Shown here piece after piece: positions 22,411-48,300 of a stretch of DNA of 64,000 nucleotides. The notes below the pieces were generated by a model that had not been told where the DNA came from, ran no database searches, and saw only the letters and a program-made list of their open reading frames with translations. Source of the stretch: Apostichopus japonicus (lineage: Eukaryota; Echinodermata; Holothuroidea; Aspidochirotida; Stichopodidae); the NCBI RefSeq assembly GCF_037975245.1, contig NC_092563.1, positions 29,661,960-29,725,959 of the forward strand. The letters run 5' to 3'. Within the stretch, counting starts at the first letter, position 1. Every line of letters begins with the position of its first letter. Position numbers and translations under genes: made by a program.

Positions 22411-23361
22411 TCGTGTTAACCCAAAGCTTTAGATGCAGTACGAATGTGTTACCGTGGTATATATGCACATTCGTCTTAAGTATTAACTTTATTTGTAAAT
22501 GAAAATTGTAACGAAGATACAAGCACTGTTTTATAAATTGAGACTGTAACTCTACTGTATATACGGCGTGTTTCTTTCTCCATCACGTTATGTTGATTGG
22601 CTGTCCTCATCTACAGTACTTAATGCATATTCATAATGCGATGACGCAACTTTGTGACAATAACTCGGTAAAAGAGATGTATGTAGGATATTGCAATGAG
22701 GCCCGAATAATGGATATTTATCTGCAAATAAGATAAGAAGTGAAAACAATATCTTAACTTTTGTATATATATATGCGTTTCATCATTCACACAAATATTA
22801 ACATTTTTATTAAAATTTCAAACAGAGAAAAACTTCGTGTTTAAGCAAAAATTATTGACATCATAATTACTGAGAGATGTTTAAAGATAAGTACCGTTGT
22901 ATGTAATATGCGCAAAAACTTTCATAGATCTTATATATTATGAACTTTGCATATTCATATCTCTGTCATCTTAAAATATATGAATACGTAAACTTTTCTA
23001 TCATTTCAATTTAAATGTTCAATATTGACAAATGTATTAGCCATATCATCTAGCTCAGATCAAAACTTTGTATTTCGTCAATTTTCAAGTAATAATTAGC
23101 GTTGAATTTGACAAAATACTGTTACGATCAATGGAAACGATAAAGTAGCTGAAAACATAACTGGAGATTTCAGTCCAAAATAAAGGGCAACTTAACAAAA
23201 TAATTCATATATGCAGTCATATGGCATTTCGTCCTGAATTAGTTGGCCTGTTTATGTTACTCTCTTAGGGAGAGGGAGTAATATACAATTAACGACATAC
23301 TTCACTGTAATGACGGGGCTTAGTCACATACGGTTAGAGAAAGATAGGTTATAAGGACAGA

Positions 23362-35566
<12,205 letters not shown>

Positions 35567-38429
35567 GGTGAGATGGAAATATCGCTATAAAACTTCTCCT
35601 ATCCGAGTTGAAAGGAAATAATTCTCAGTCGTGGACTAAACGTGTTCAAGACCCGATAACATTTTCCCACAAGACTAATTCTTCGATCTCGTTGTAATAA
35701 TATAATATATCCACATATAAGTTATCAACATAAAATTAATGAATTAATTTTGAAGATGTCGAGATCTTCTCTTAAGTTGCTCAAAAATTAATATTAATTT
35801 ATAATGATTAAAAATACGCTCATAATGTAGCTCAACCGCATTAGTAAAAGTTTTCAATTCCACTCGATTCAAGTTTAACATAAACTAAGAAATACGTTTC
35901 AGTAGAGAAAATTAGTCGCGATCCTCACAGAACGTTTAGAAATATACCAAAGGAAGTAACAAACTCGCCCAAACTTGAAGGGAGGTAAAATGTTAATAAA
36001 TTCGATCACTGTGTAATTGATTTCCGTCACTTCTAACTTTCTAACAGTTATAGTTGGTCCGTTATTGTCCTCGAAGTCAACAAAGTGAATAGTGCACTCA
36101 AACCAGGTAAAGCCTCTGTCTCTTAAGGGTTATAGTGACGACCATCGGGCGGATTTTGTGTTTTTACTGATCCGTCGCAAACGATACCTCTAAAAACAAA
36201 CAGTCACCAAACAAGAGGTGAGAAATAAAGTGTTGCTCAAATGACAGCTCCCTCTAGTCTATCGAACTCCGTCGTTGTTTCGTTCCGATTTCGTGACGTC
36301 ACTGAACGCCGTTACTTGAAACAACCCAGAAGTGGAAGGGCATAGTGTATAACGTTACGATCGTGCACAAAATCACTGTTCCCGCCAAGCAGACGACAAG
36401 ATCACATTCTATATGGTATGGCCAATAATGTGTATAGGAGAAATATTGTTTAATTATTTATTAATGTTACATCTTAGGTGTTCCATCATTCATATGCTTT
36501 ATTATAGGCTATTCTTTGAAACCAGGTTGCCGAGTGTGTCTATATGTACCTGATATGGGATATACCACTTCTGTCAGTATTAAATTTATCTTTTCATACC
36601 CGACCTTACTGCCATAGCTTATAAGAACAATGGAAAAAGAATGATTCGAAAACGCATTGAAAGAAACTTTGAGCGCTAAGAGACACCTTCTAATTTTAAT
36701 AATTCAAAGACAATTAAATCGTCATTTATTGTTGTGACATCACGAAATAAGTCCGTCAATTCGTTAATTGATCTCTAACTTGATAAGGTGCTTGATAAGT
36801 TATTGACTATCACGGAGGGCATTGGCAAAGCACAACTCGTTTCTTAGTAAGGGACAGATTTTAACTAAGAATCGGGGTGGGGGGGGGGGTCACAAGCACC
36901 ATTTAGTGGTTGGGAAGAGGGGGTTGCAATTTTCAGTCTTTTCCTCACCTAAAGGCCTGCATCTCTGTTTTTGAACGACAAGCGTGCGTTGTTGTTGGCA
37001 GGTGTATAAGCACGTGTAAGTGGTATGGTTGTTTTGGTCACTTGGCTGGGTATATGTTGGTTCGTTTTTGTTTGTATTTCTCGGAAAATCGATCTAATTA
37101 GTTTAATGATCAAGCTGCAGAAACAAGTGCTTGATAGTCAACTATTGCTAATATGCCATCGTTATGAGGCTCCGAGTAAAAAAACACTTTGTGTGGTCAA
37201 GAAGTTTAGAAATATTCGAGAGAGTTTTCAAGCCACCCGTTGTCGGGTCTCTTTGTATTTATTTTGCTTATAATTAGGTAATTTCTCCCTATTAACACCC
37301 TCTCTTAAGGATCAAACGAAGTCACAACGTTTTGAATAGGGAATCGGTGGCACCTTTAATTGGCTTAGGATTAAAGATCAAGTCTGGTGAAAGGAATTAC
37401 TGGTTTAATGGCGCGTGGAAATGGCGAGAGCTTTGTCAGATAAACTGGTGCAGATGGTTTAGACTCATTAAGGATAATTTTACCAGATGAGGACGTGTTG
37501 CTTGTAATAATGAGAAGAAAATTAAGATGTGTTCTCGAGTCATCACGTTTCACATTCACACCTAAAGGGAAAAACTGTCAACAGCCGGGGTGGCTGGTAG
37601 TAGTCAATCTTCTCGCTTTTCATCTTTATTTATCTCGAGTAGACACAATACCAACCTTTACCTGTCTAGACTGTTTATAAATAACTCAGGAGTTTGCTAC
37701 AGACTTAAATACATTTGATGGTAATATAGGAACACGCAAGGCGACTTGTCTTTGCTTCAACAAACATCATCTGCTCGTGCATTGCATTAATAATACCTCT
37801 GTGCAGTGACCGAATGGTATACTCCGGTCACCACGTGATCATGACGTTGGGTGGGACGGAGATGACGTTTGCGCCATTTATCTCTTTCCTTCTCTTTTCA
37901 TTGTTTTGTATTATTTTATTATTCTATTTTTATTGCTCCTTTCGGTTGTTTATAACACTTATAATTTACAAATAGAAGACACGGTCATTATGCAAGGAAG
38001 AATACCCTAACTGTAACAAACCCTTGTGGGTTTGGGTAAAGGGGCTGCATAATTTTACGGATATAGAAAGAGGTTAATAACAACCACCCCCACCCCCCCC
38101 CCCTCCTAAAGAAAAGCCACGATAGCATTATGCCTAACACCTCACAATATCACACGTTCATGCATGACCCTACAAATAAACAGCCCGAGCCCTTTCCTAT
38201 ATATGTCCCTTCCAAACACTGTTACTCATTCACCTCTTTCAACTGAAAGGAGAATTGTGAAAATATGCAAAACATTTAACTGTTTGTATTGCTGTCTCAC
38301 TGCATGGCCGGATCTCGAAAGAGATACTTTCAACAGTCTCTGTTAAATTTAATGGAAATAAACGACAAAGGCAAATGAGTATATGTATATTTAAAAATTT
38401 TAATGAGCTGGAAAATCTAGAAGAGTGTA

Positions 38430-38505
38430 GAACTTCCAGCATCCACCGGGATTCGAACCGGGGCCTCCGGACACCATAACCAACTAGCTATGTCCAGATG
38501 TTCGA
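38430..38505 (-). other. Degenerate tRNA-like sequence (SINE head or pseudo-tRNA)
   Basis: On the minus strand, a TAGCTAGTTGG A-box-like word is followed 20 nt later by a consensus B box, GGTTCGAATCC. The spacing is too short for an intact tRNA. The T-stem has a C-C mismatch, and I see no acceptor stem. It is followed by gctggaa..ttccagc inverted words. Best read as a tRNA-derived retroposon fragment. Confidence 0.5.
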
Positions 38506-39907
38506 AACCGGTAAGGAATTTCGTAATTCCATTGTAGGCTATTGTCACCTGTACCAAACAATGCTATAGTTCTGTTTTGGTGACATATGTGCCAAACTCT
38601 AGAGATCAATCATGATGCTAACCAACTCGAAATTATATATAGAGACTATATAATATTATTGCATCAATGACAAGGACTATTTTAATTGTAATCGATTATT
38701 TCAAGCGAATACCCCCCAAAAAATGTACAGAAATTTGAATTCTGTATTAAATTGAAAATATTAATCTCAATACCCACCCACTTTTGAAAATCATTGGTGT
38801 GGACGTTTTAGGAGTTTCCCGCCGCTCTCATCCTTCCCATATGGCGGGGCCTTGAACCAATTCGAAGCGCAAAAGAATGAGCTTTAAAATATATGTTTAG
38901 ATAACCATAACATATATTACCCAACTATGTCCCACTCACCTGCCCCCCCCCCGATCCCAGCTCCTTCCCACTTCGCATTCAATCTATAGGACTTCTGGTC
39001 CAGAGCTCATCCAATAAAATCATATTTACGGCGTGACCATAATTTAGGCGTCAATAAAACTTGTGAAATATTGGCCTTAGCTTATCGGTCACTTTTAATG
39101 TACAAATATTGTGACAAATTGATAACAATAATTGCTCCAGCAATATAAGCCACGTTTGTTTGTCCCGGTATTTATGTGTACCAGTTGGTTTTTCTGACAT
39201 AGCACAAAAGCGCGTCGATTCTCTATCTAAACCACAGAGACTCTCCCGTACACAAAGAGAAAATGACCGGTTTAGATTGTAAATATGTTCTCACATCACC
39301 AGGATAAACTATATACATCGCAAGAATTGTAACTAAATTAATTTTTCAATAAAATAAAGAGGTTCATTTGGGGGCCTGGTTTTGCTCAATATGTGCTATT
39401 TCGTCGTAATCTGAGTTACAAGATAAGAACGTTTTTATATTTTCAAACATCTTGAAAGGAAAAGTGTTCCATCGGGACGAACAAAGCAATAACATGAATA
39501 TTTAATTAATTTACATCTAAGCTACTCACCTAATTGGCTAATTGCTAAACTCACGGTTTGTAACTTATGGAATATACATTTCATTGCAATGCTCTAATAT
39601 CTCATGAAGTTTATAAATGAACGCTGACAAGTATAAAATAATATATGTCTCTAAATATATTATTCAATAAATGTGGTTATTAAATACTTTCAAACGTGTT
39701 GTTTTCATCATTATTGCTATCTTATGTTTCATCTTTCTTTCTTCTAGTAAGACTATAACTTCAGTTAACCATATACGATCAAATATTGTAAAATATATCG
39801 AAATATCAAATAATAACACTTTGTATATAAAGGCCAATATTTATATATATATATATCATTAGAGAAAACCAGAGAAATAAGATATGACTCATAATTGACA
39901 AATAAGG

Positions 39908-39969
39908 AGTATTGTTTTAGAAAATATATTGGAATTTTCGGTCCCCCTGGGACCTTCGTCAGCAATACT
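39908..39969 (-). ncRNA. Candidate hammerhead-like ribozyme fold
   Basis: On the minus strand the order is: stem I 5' strand AGTATTG, box CTGACGA, an unpaired A, stem II GGTCCC-AGG-GGGACC (6 perfect pairs), box GAAA, about 21 AT-rich bases, then CAATACT, the exact partner of the first strand (7 pairs). CUGANGA, GAAA and three helices are the hammerhead core, and type I hammerheads are known in Penelope-like retroelements. Deviations are one extra A before stem II, a stem III of only a few A-U pairs, and bases between the likely cleavage position and stem I. It may be a decayed copy. Flanking sequence up to about 40400 looks repetitive. Confidence 0.4.
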
Positions 39970-40159
39970 TGGCAGTCGAATCAAAAGTACAAAATGTAAC
40001 ACAATGAAAGTATGACGCTAGATATGTTCAAGTGTCATTGATAGAATTAGAACCAAATAAAACATGACTATACAGGAAGCGGATTAAGGAGCAAAGAACG
40101 GATTACATATAAGTTTGTAGAACTGATAGTTTTTCAGGGGTCCCATGTCTTTGTTTAGG

Positions 40160-40205
40160 CCAGTATATATAGATATATAAATATATATATATAAATAAAT
40201 ATATC
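40160..40205. repeat. AT-rich TATATA/TAAATA microsatellite
   Basis: An imperfect run of tata, gatata and taaa units. It interrupts open frames on the minus strand. Confidence 0.9.
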
Positions 40206-40415
40206 ATAAACATAGCATTTATTATGTAGCTTTCTGTATAATTTCTGCGGTCCTTCGGTGGAGGGTGTAATATGCCAAGGGAAATTACATCCACGAAAAC
40301 CCCATTGATCATGAACCTACTCGCACCTCCGGTGAACTTCACCAGTTCCCTAAAGGGTTCTATACTGTACTACCGTCGAGGATGGTGAGCTCACTGGGCT
40401 ACAAAACCCGTGAGG

Positions 40416-40646
40416 TTACGACGGAAGCGTCGTACTCTCGAAGAACAGCGTAATTGCTCGTAAGCCTGTCAACAACTTCGCGAGAGTAAACCACTGTTTT
40501 GTTTGACGCGGTGCGACCAATCCATCTAAAAGTACTTGAAGAAACGACAACGGGAGTAAATATTCATCGCTATAAGGAGGGTCGAGCGAGGAAACATAAT
40601 CCAGATATATATGTCTCTTCAACCAATCGTCTAATTCTTGATCCAT
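40416..40646 (-). CDS. Unidentified 76-residue frame below a promoter-like block
   Basis: The frame begins MDQELDDWLKRHIYLDYVSS and continues with LDPPYSDEYLLPLSFLQVLL. Its composition is globular, with alternating acidic and aromatic residues, but I do not recognise a family. About 60-75 bases upstream of the ATG lie an inverted CCAAT (40705-40709) and a full CRE (40714-40721), a usual spacing for a real promoter. The last third (after about residue 50) runs into sequence that may be repetitive, and another frame there is also open, so the true exon may end early. Could be a first coding exon, a small gene or part of a mobile element. Confidence 0.3.
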   Translation of the reverse strand: MDQELDDWLKRHIYLDYVSSLDPPYSDEYLLPLSFLQVLLDGLVAPRQTKQWFTLAKLLTGLRAITLFFESTTLPS

Positions 40647-40704
40647 TGCACGCCCTCTATTGAACTTTAAAGACCGTCATTCTCCAATCTTTTTGTCTGT
40701 TTTT

Positions 40705-40721
40705 ATTGGACTATGACGTCA
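40705..40721 (-). promoter_or_regulatory. CCAAT box and CRE pair
   Basis: An inverted CCAAT (40705-40709) sits 4 bp from a consensus TGACGTCA (40714-40721). The paired arrangement, just upstream of a minus-strand ATG at 40646, resembles a CREB/NF-Y core promoter. Confidence 0.4.
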
Positions 40722-43700
40722 TCGTGAATCGTTGTGTTAGTTTAAAGATCATCAGTGGCGCCCTCCCAAGAGCATGATAGAGGGGGGGGGGGTGGTCGCT
40801 CATGTTCAAAATTCAGTTTGATGCCCCTTTTACAACTTCTTCGCATATTAATAGTCTAATTCAAAATGTCAAGGAAACTGCGAAATTCTAGGCAAATAAT
40901 TTTGTCTCTTTCAAATAAAGTTAAGCTGATAGTAAAATTCTGATGACCATTTACCACAACGCAAACACGGAAAGGACATTATGTCACAAGTATAGGGATC
41001 TGTGACGTTATCATTGCAGTATTGCGATGTGTTGTATAGGTTATTTCTGAAAAACAAGTTTGGTCTTAAAAGGAGCAACTTAACAACGTATAACAATAAT
41101 AGAAAGTCATCACTTCAGGTGAAGTCCATCCAATTTTGACGATATACTAATTATTAGTTCGTTCAACTGATTTATTCTCTTCATACTGGAACAGGGCACC
41201 CCCGTTAACCCTCTTCCGCCTTTAAAATAATTCGATAATATTGCAGCGTCACCTTACGTATGTAGATGCCGTGCCCGGGTTTTTTTTTTCTTGAGTGTAG
41301 TACGGATTACTGGTGTCGAGTTTGATAACTTGCAGATACAATGCAGGATTACAGCATTATCTGATGGCGACAGCCAGAAGTCAAACATACCTTAAAGGAG
41401 CAACGACCGACTTGAACATTACACGCGAAAATGTCCTGTATTCTCCAGCAGTATTTTGAAAGAAACCCTTTTGGTCACCTCAGACAAAAACGACCATTTA
41501 GAGGTCACATGTGATGTTTACCATCATTGTTCCAATCATCGGTTCTTTGTGTTCTGTTTGTGCCGTATGTTTACATTGCCATGGACTGTAACGTCTTGTC
41601 AGTCTGACCATGCATATTTAATATTCACACTTCCAGGACCACGGATATCGGGGGTGGGTGTGGGGGGGTGGAGGCATCGGAAATAACTTCAAGCTGGCGA
41701 GGTGCAACCTATCGCGCAAATTCAACACCACTGGAGTTATAAGACAACTGGAGGGTATACGCGCTTCATCTTCGCCATTCGGGGTCCCATGACATCACTC
41801 TATACCCCTTATATAACTAACTGTATGCTCGCTTCAGCCACTCGTTATTATGCATGTAACACAATTCGGAAGTTTTCGTGTCCTGCACTGGGGTAGATCT
41901 AACATTTTATAAAGAAAGGGATGTTGTCCCGAGTATCGTCGAAGACGACCTCATGTAGGCCGGGTATTGTAATATTTGACTGTTTGACTCGAAAACATTT
42001 GAACAGTATAATTAGTCAATTTAAGTATATTGTTACGCCTTTTTGGTCCTAACCCCGCTTTAGAGGATCTGAACCGCGTTTCAGCAATAATTGAGTCGCC
42101 ATCATAAACGGTCTCCGTTCCTTTCCTCTTACCGTTTTATTTGACCGACAACCCTGTGACCTTGATCCCATAGATTATCTTTTCATCTATCTACATGCGG
42201 GGTTTGGTTATTCTCTTTCTTGAGTACACACTATGTTGCTGCTGAGTTTACTGTCTGCTGATGTCATTAATAGATTATCACTATATACCTTGATCTGTAC
42301 CAGCTCAAGCTTCGAATCATTCACTGCAGGCGGATTGTCAAAACGACGAATACTTTCACGAAGACAAACCAGAACGATAGTAATTGTAAAAAGCGACTCA
42401 ACCCCACAGGGAGATAACGATGGCGTCATCATCCATAGCACATACAGCCGAAACCACTACTGTTATCAAGCTTAACTGACGGAAACGTATTCTATGGGCG
42501 CCAGCACATAAATTCCTTCATACCACTATCCCAATATACTGTCTGAACTTCCTTACATACCTTTACCAATTCGTCCCACGCGACCATTTTGATCAGTCCC
42601 CCAACCCCCACCCCTACCCCACCCCCTACCCTAACCCGGAGCCCCTCCTATAAAATACAAAACCTTTCAATTAAACCTCGCCTCTCTTACACGCACACCG
42701 TTTTATTCAATCAATGAACATTACCCTGACTCACGTACATGTGAATTATATACTCAAGTTTGTTATATTGCTTCTAAGACATTTTGTCACATTAAATATC
42801 CATAAAATGGCCGCGTTATCATGAGAATGTATATTATGTTATATCGACGTAGGGAGATTATCATTTGTAATTTTTAAGACGAAGATTTTTACATATATAG
42901 GCCACTGATTCGATTTTGAGAGAGAAAGTTACCTTTCATTTTAATATATGATTTCATATTTCACAATGATTTGACCTTTGTTGCGTGTTTCTTCTGCCTG
43001 TTCCTATTACCTGTACGTACATCCTTCAGCGATCTCTTTTCTCAAGTTTGCAGTCTGTTCTCATGAAAATAAATCAAGCGTTCAACGGTAAACATTTTGG
43101 GTTCGCTTCGTAACCACATTCACACATAAACTTTTAAGTTGAGTGTATAAACTATTCTCCTTTTTCCCCCCTGTAAAAACATTCATCATTTTACAGCGAT
43201 GGCAAACCGTAAATTGAGCATAACGTGTCGAAACAGCTAACCTGAAATATGTTATTTTTAATTCCGTCAGTATTTTTAACAGCTTAAATAATAAAAAAAT
43301 AGAACTTAGAAGGAGAATAGAAATAAATATAATAAAAAGTTTGAACCATTTGCCTTGAACTTGACACAATCTTTACGAGTGTTCAGTCGATAGAGACGTG
43401 CCTGCTACAATGTTTTTGCTACTCATTGTCGAAGCGTCGGGCAAAAGTTTCTCAACGGTTGACGGCAAAGAAAACATAACGGGTTCGCCGGGCGCTTTCG
43501 ACGGTATGGTCCCGGGTTATTAATGACGATCAGCGACAGGTAGTCAACACTTCACTGAATCAATGTAAAACGGCTTGATGACTTTACCCACTGACCCGGG
43601 AAAAGGAGAAGAACTAAAATACGGAATAGCCAGTGGGCCGGAAAAAAGTCTGAGAAATGAATAATTTCTGCAAGATTTCCGACCCTCAATATGTTTCCTA

Positions 43701-43852
43701 AGGCAACGAGAAGTGTTATAGGTTATATGCATGGATAATTGTTTTTTAGTATGGCAGTAAAATACATGTAGACGATTTGCCAGAATAGTTATGGAGAGTT
43801 GTAGACATTCACGCATATTTAGGGAGCAACGTTGAGAGGCTTTCAGTTAGTA

Positions 43853-44188
43853 CAGGGTTGTCCAACCTTTTGCAGAGGAGGGCCACATGGAATGATTATG
43901 ATGAAGGAGGGGCCGTATGAACCCTACGCTCGATATTTTCCTTCCTGATAAAACAGATGAATAAAGTCCAGCCGCTCCCCCCCCCCCCCTCCGCTGAGAG
44001 TGTCACAAAACTGACCTGTATGCAGATTTTTGGACCCAGAAGGTTCGAATGATTGATTATATAGCTTCAAATTGTTATCAATAAATCTGCTCACTAAAAT
44101 TTCGCACCGTAGAGCATATCTGGCGGGCCGGACGCAACCCTGCGGCGGGCCGGACTGTGGCACGCGGGCCGTAGGTTGGACAACCCTG
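43853..44188. mobile_element. hAT-type MITE, 336 bp, with intact 8-bp target duplication
   Basis: The ends are perfect 16-bp inverted repeats, CAGGGTTGTCCAACCT. They are flanked by identical 8-bp direct repeats AGTTAGTA (43845-43852 and 44189-44196). CAGGG-type ends with an 8-bp duplication are the hAT signature. The inside has no transposase frame and carries gggccacatgg / ggcgggccgg words common in such elements. It must have been mobilised by a transposase supplied elsewhere. Confidence 0.93.
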
Positions 44189-44981
44189 AGTTAGTATATA
44201 AACTACGAGAATCGGGCCATTATTAACGCCCATCATGGTGTTTACTCTATATTGTGTGAATAATATATATAGCTTAAAACATGGAGCTATGCTTAAAATC
44301 ACTGGTATTCCAAGTGGGAGTCGCAATCATCTTAAAACAAACAGGGAGGGTGAGCAAAAATTGGAGCCTAATGAGTTTGTGGCAAAACTGTGGAAAAACC
44401 TTGAATATAAATTAGCATACTGCAAAGGTTGGCAAAATATCAGGATTATTGAAAAAAGCGCCGGCACCCTTAACCATATCTAACCATATCTCAAGGAGGA
44501 GGGGATACCACCGTGGCTGGAGTAAAAGGGGGCGAGGAAGGCAGAGGGGGTTACCTTCTTACCCGTATGTCCATTTTCCAGATCACAATATCCCACCACT
44601 GGAGGATTGCCAAGATAACGAAGTTAGCAGGTTTGAGTATACTAGTGGTTTATATTATTCAAATGCATGAGACTTGCTAACATTAGATCAGTAACACTCT
44701 AACAACTGTTGGGCACGTCATTGACGAAATATTACTAATTTCTATTATAATAACGATTACTATTATTATTACCATATATTCTAATAGATTTAATATAGAC
44801 TGGATATACTGGTTTGACACGGTGTGAAGTAAAGGGTCAGCTTGTGTACCATTTTACTCTGTTAGTGAGAAGAAAAAAGTCTTGTGTAAATGTCTTGCCT
44901 TCTGTCTTATTGGAAAATCATTTCCAATGTATATAAAGGAGCCTAACCTGTGGAACAATAGAAGCATTTCTATCGAGGAAC

Positions 44982-45366
44982 CAAGGGCGTGGGAACCGGG
45001 GGGGGGCTGGGGGAGCGCCAGCCCCCCAGTGAAAAATGTGGAGGGGCGGAAGTATCATTCCGCCCCCCCCCCCGCTTCGCAAGTCTGAAAACCCCTTTTT
45101 CATTTCGAAATGAGAAAAAAAATCTTATTTGGAGCACCAAATTGCATCTAAGGCCAGGTGAAAATACAAAATTAAGTTTACAAAATGGAGTGGGTGTTGA
45201 AGTGTGCTATATTGCACCAAATTGCATCCGAGGCCACCTGGAAATGCAAACAATTCCAAAGGGGAGGGGGACACCCAAAGGGGACACCCCCTCCCCTTTG
45301 GCCCCTCCCCCAGGCCGGCCATCAGTCTTCAGCCCCACCACTCAAAAGGACCTTCCTACGCCACTG
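44982..45366. mobile_element. hAT-type MITE, 385 bp, older
   Basis: The left end CAAGGGCGTGGGAACC and inverted right end CAGTGGCGTAGGAAGG agree at most positions. The flanks CGAGGAAC (44974-44981) and GGAGGAAC (45367-45374) match 7 of 8. Inside are G/C runs and a short internal duplication around caccaaattgcatc. There is no transposase. Confidence 0.8.
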
Positions 45367-48300
45367 GGAGGAACTGCCCGAAACCATCACCTGATGGCCT
45401 CTACAACTTAAGTTTATATCATAACGAGCAAAATGTAACCTATACGCATGTGCGTATTCATGATTTACTCAGGGAAATTCAGCTATTATTATTTGGCAAG
45501 GATGTATTGTTACTTGAAGTGACGATTCGAGAGTACAACCTACTTCCATTGATCTAAGCCTACATAGCCCGGCACTTTTCTAAGTACCACATGTGCCAGT
45601 TCGCGCCGACGGAAAGAAAATAACGTACGGTACGCATGCAGTAACATGTACATGAGTGTTACTATCAACATTGCTTGTTCTTTCTTTCGTTTTCTGTCCT
45701 TTTTCGATGAAATACATCATCTATATATATTGAGCTCCGCCGCCGCGGTTTACCTGTTTATTGGTAGTAATTCACCTTCCGGCGTGGAAGCGCACTCTGG
45801 ATTTTACGTGACAATAATCCACACAGCGTATGAGAACTTTTACGATTGAAACTGAACAAATGTGTCAATCACAGTTAAAAACATATTAAATATTCGAGAC
45901 CTTTGCATCATAACTCAGGCTGTATATTATTCAATGGTAATGCACAGACAACGGCACCAGCTGTATGTAGGTTACCTCTGGTATAGAGTTATGGCCACCT
46001 GTAAACAAACGTATACAAACTTAAAGCAGTGTACGAGTACCTATATATAGCCACTTAAAAATATTTACCAGATCAAGCTTTAATTATTGACAAATGTCTG
46101 AACTAAAGAAATACTTTAAATTTGGGGGTTTGCTTATTTTCTGGTTGGTTGGTTTCTACATGGTTTTGCTCATAACATTCTATTGAATAACCATGTAAAA
46201 ACCATTGTTTTAAGACGGAAAGCAGGTTTGAGTAATGTTCTGGGTGTATCGCTAGATGAGCAATGTAACACAAATATGTTGCAAAAAGTTATGAGACTCG
46301 GAAAAACATGAGCATTCTGAGCCACTCTTCTCAAACTATGCATCATAGATCACCACCCAACAATGGATTGCCAATTGTTTTACGATTTGTCGCGAACAGA
46401 ATCAATTTCCCCTTTGTCACAAGATGATTTCTGTTGATAAATTGTGCAAAGTATGTGTGTATGTGGGTGTGTGCGTTTGTTTACAAACGTTCTGTCAATA
46501 TGCTATCAATTTCAATCAATTCCAACAATGTGCAGTTTAATCATTAATCACCTGGCTCGTAATTCTCTGAGGAAACTTTTCGAAAAGAGAAGGCTCTATA
46601 TGCAAGCCGCTGTTCCTCTATAATATCATCACAGTATGTTCCTTTCCCCGTGTTTCCATAAAACTAATTATAATTTTATAGAATATAAATTTAATATATT
46701 TTCTATTCGATCTCTCTCCTGTTTTTGTTGTTGTTGCTCTGGTCAAAGCCTTCGCCTCGTCCAATATATTAGACTTGGTTTCCTTCTAATTCTAATTATC
46801 GTGCATTGTCTTTCGTTTCACTTGCGCAGTTTTCTGCAGGAATGATTCGGGCAGCTATATGCCCATGGAGTCGACTATTATTGGACGGAGGGGACATTTT
46901 CCGTCCACCATTTCAGTGAATGAGGGGACGCACGAAAAATTTCAGCCACAATATTCTCTAACAGACAGCGATGATATACTGAACCAACAAAGACATTGAG
47001 TAAGTAACTGATAGGGTACTAACTAGACAGGGTAAAAGGGTAAACGAGTCACATCTATTGTCATAAACTCTCCTGATTCCTTATCTCTGAAACGCCACAT
47101 TGCATTTAAGGTTAATGAGTAACTTAGTGTACCGTTTATATTACTCTAATTTATTGGTTATGAAAGAGAATACTCGAAAAGGAAGCTCAAACATTCCCGT
47201 CTTGACGAATAGAACTTCCACATCAATTAATCAAGTATAAACATAGTACATTACAAACCTCCTTAGCTTCGGGAAACAAAGACTGGTATGGTTGGATTAA
47301 GAGGGATTATAGAGGGGGACATATAGCATTAATACTTCAAGATTACGTCGATAGCTTTGTTGATGTGATATCAGACAATAAACAGATGCAGCTAAAGATT
47401 AAATATAGACCAGATGTCTCAACAGGAGAAGACGAAGCTTGTTGGACCAGTTTAAATATCGATGTTGGGTTGTGAACGTCCATCGCCAATTGGCGTACAT
47501 ACCTTGACAGACTATATTGGCATGGCGTTGTTAATTGAGTGTCTATGTTAAACTAAGGGAGATCCTCCATGTTATACAGGGCTGGGTACGAATGTGAATG
47601 TAAAAGCAGATTAGTATTATTATTGTAATCATACCAAATTCCCTCCAAGTTAAAACTTTTCCTCGCTTTCTTTACTCGGGACCACAAGCGACGGCATTGC
47701 AGGAGATATCGCCCACCAGTACAATTTTCTAGGCAATTTACCTAAGTTTTATTTTGTGAAATATGCGGCAGTTGGATTACACGGCGCCCGTCAAATTAGA
47801 CAGTCCCAAAAAAAGAGGAATAAAGTTAAACTGGTGGCGCTATACGTGTATTAGATCTTAAACGAATCTCTGTGAATAGAAAGTCATTTACCCAAATCGA
47901 ACGAAGAGTGAATACGACTTAACATATAAGTCGTATTAGGAAGGTCTCAATCACCTCCCTGGTTATAACATGCTAAACCATTGTATGGTGGTAAGTAACT
48001 TTGCACGACTGAAATGCCACACAGTTTACTGCGAACACCTCCTGAGGGTCGCAACGCAATCATTCACAACCCGTCCTTATTCCAATACCCTAGGCTGATT
48101 AGACATGTACAATCGATATGCCACAAGATCCAGCGGAATTTTGTAAAGAAACAGTTTATATTAGTTTTGGTTAAATTTTCTTAACAGTCTAGCGCCATCG
48201 TTTATTTTTAGATGGTGGTAAAGATAAATATCTTTGATGGTGGTGACTTTCATAATGTGTTGCGTAATGAGGTTTGTGAGTCAGTGACACGCACAGGATT

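Larger units (their letters stand above)
15162..23361. other. Intergenic: 5' flank of PDPR-like gene, 3' flank of Tbx20
   Basis: I recognise no coding exon here. Short open frames (for example 15937-16197, 17522-17821, 21017-21229) have no family resemblance. Noncoding first exons of the PDPR-like gene could lie between 15.2 and 18 kb. Features seen are an AT microsatellite, a 99-bp palindrome, a 14-bp hairpin and a G-rich array, listed separately. Confidence 0.6.

Noticed and set aside
22196-22522. 108-residue minus-strand frame with a Pro-rich centre
   Set aside because: The proline run is the complement of the GGGGA array; nothing else in it resembles a protein family.
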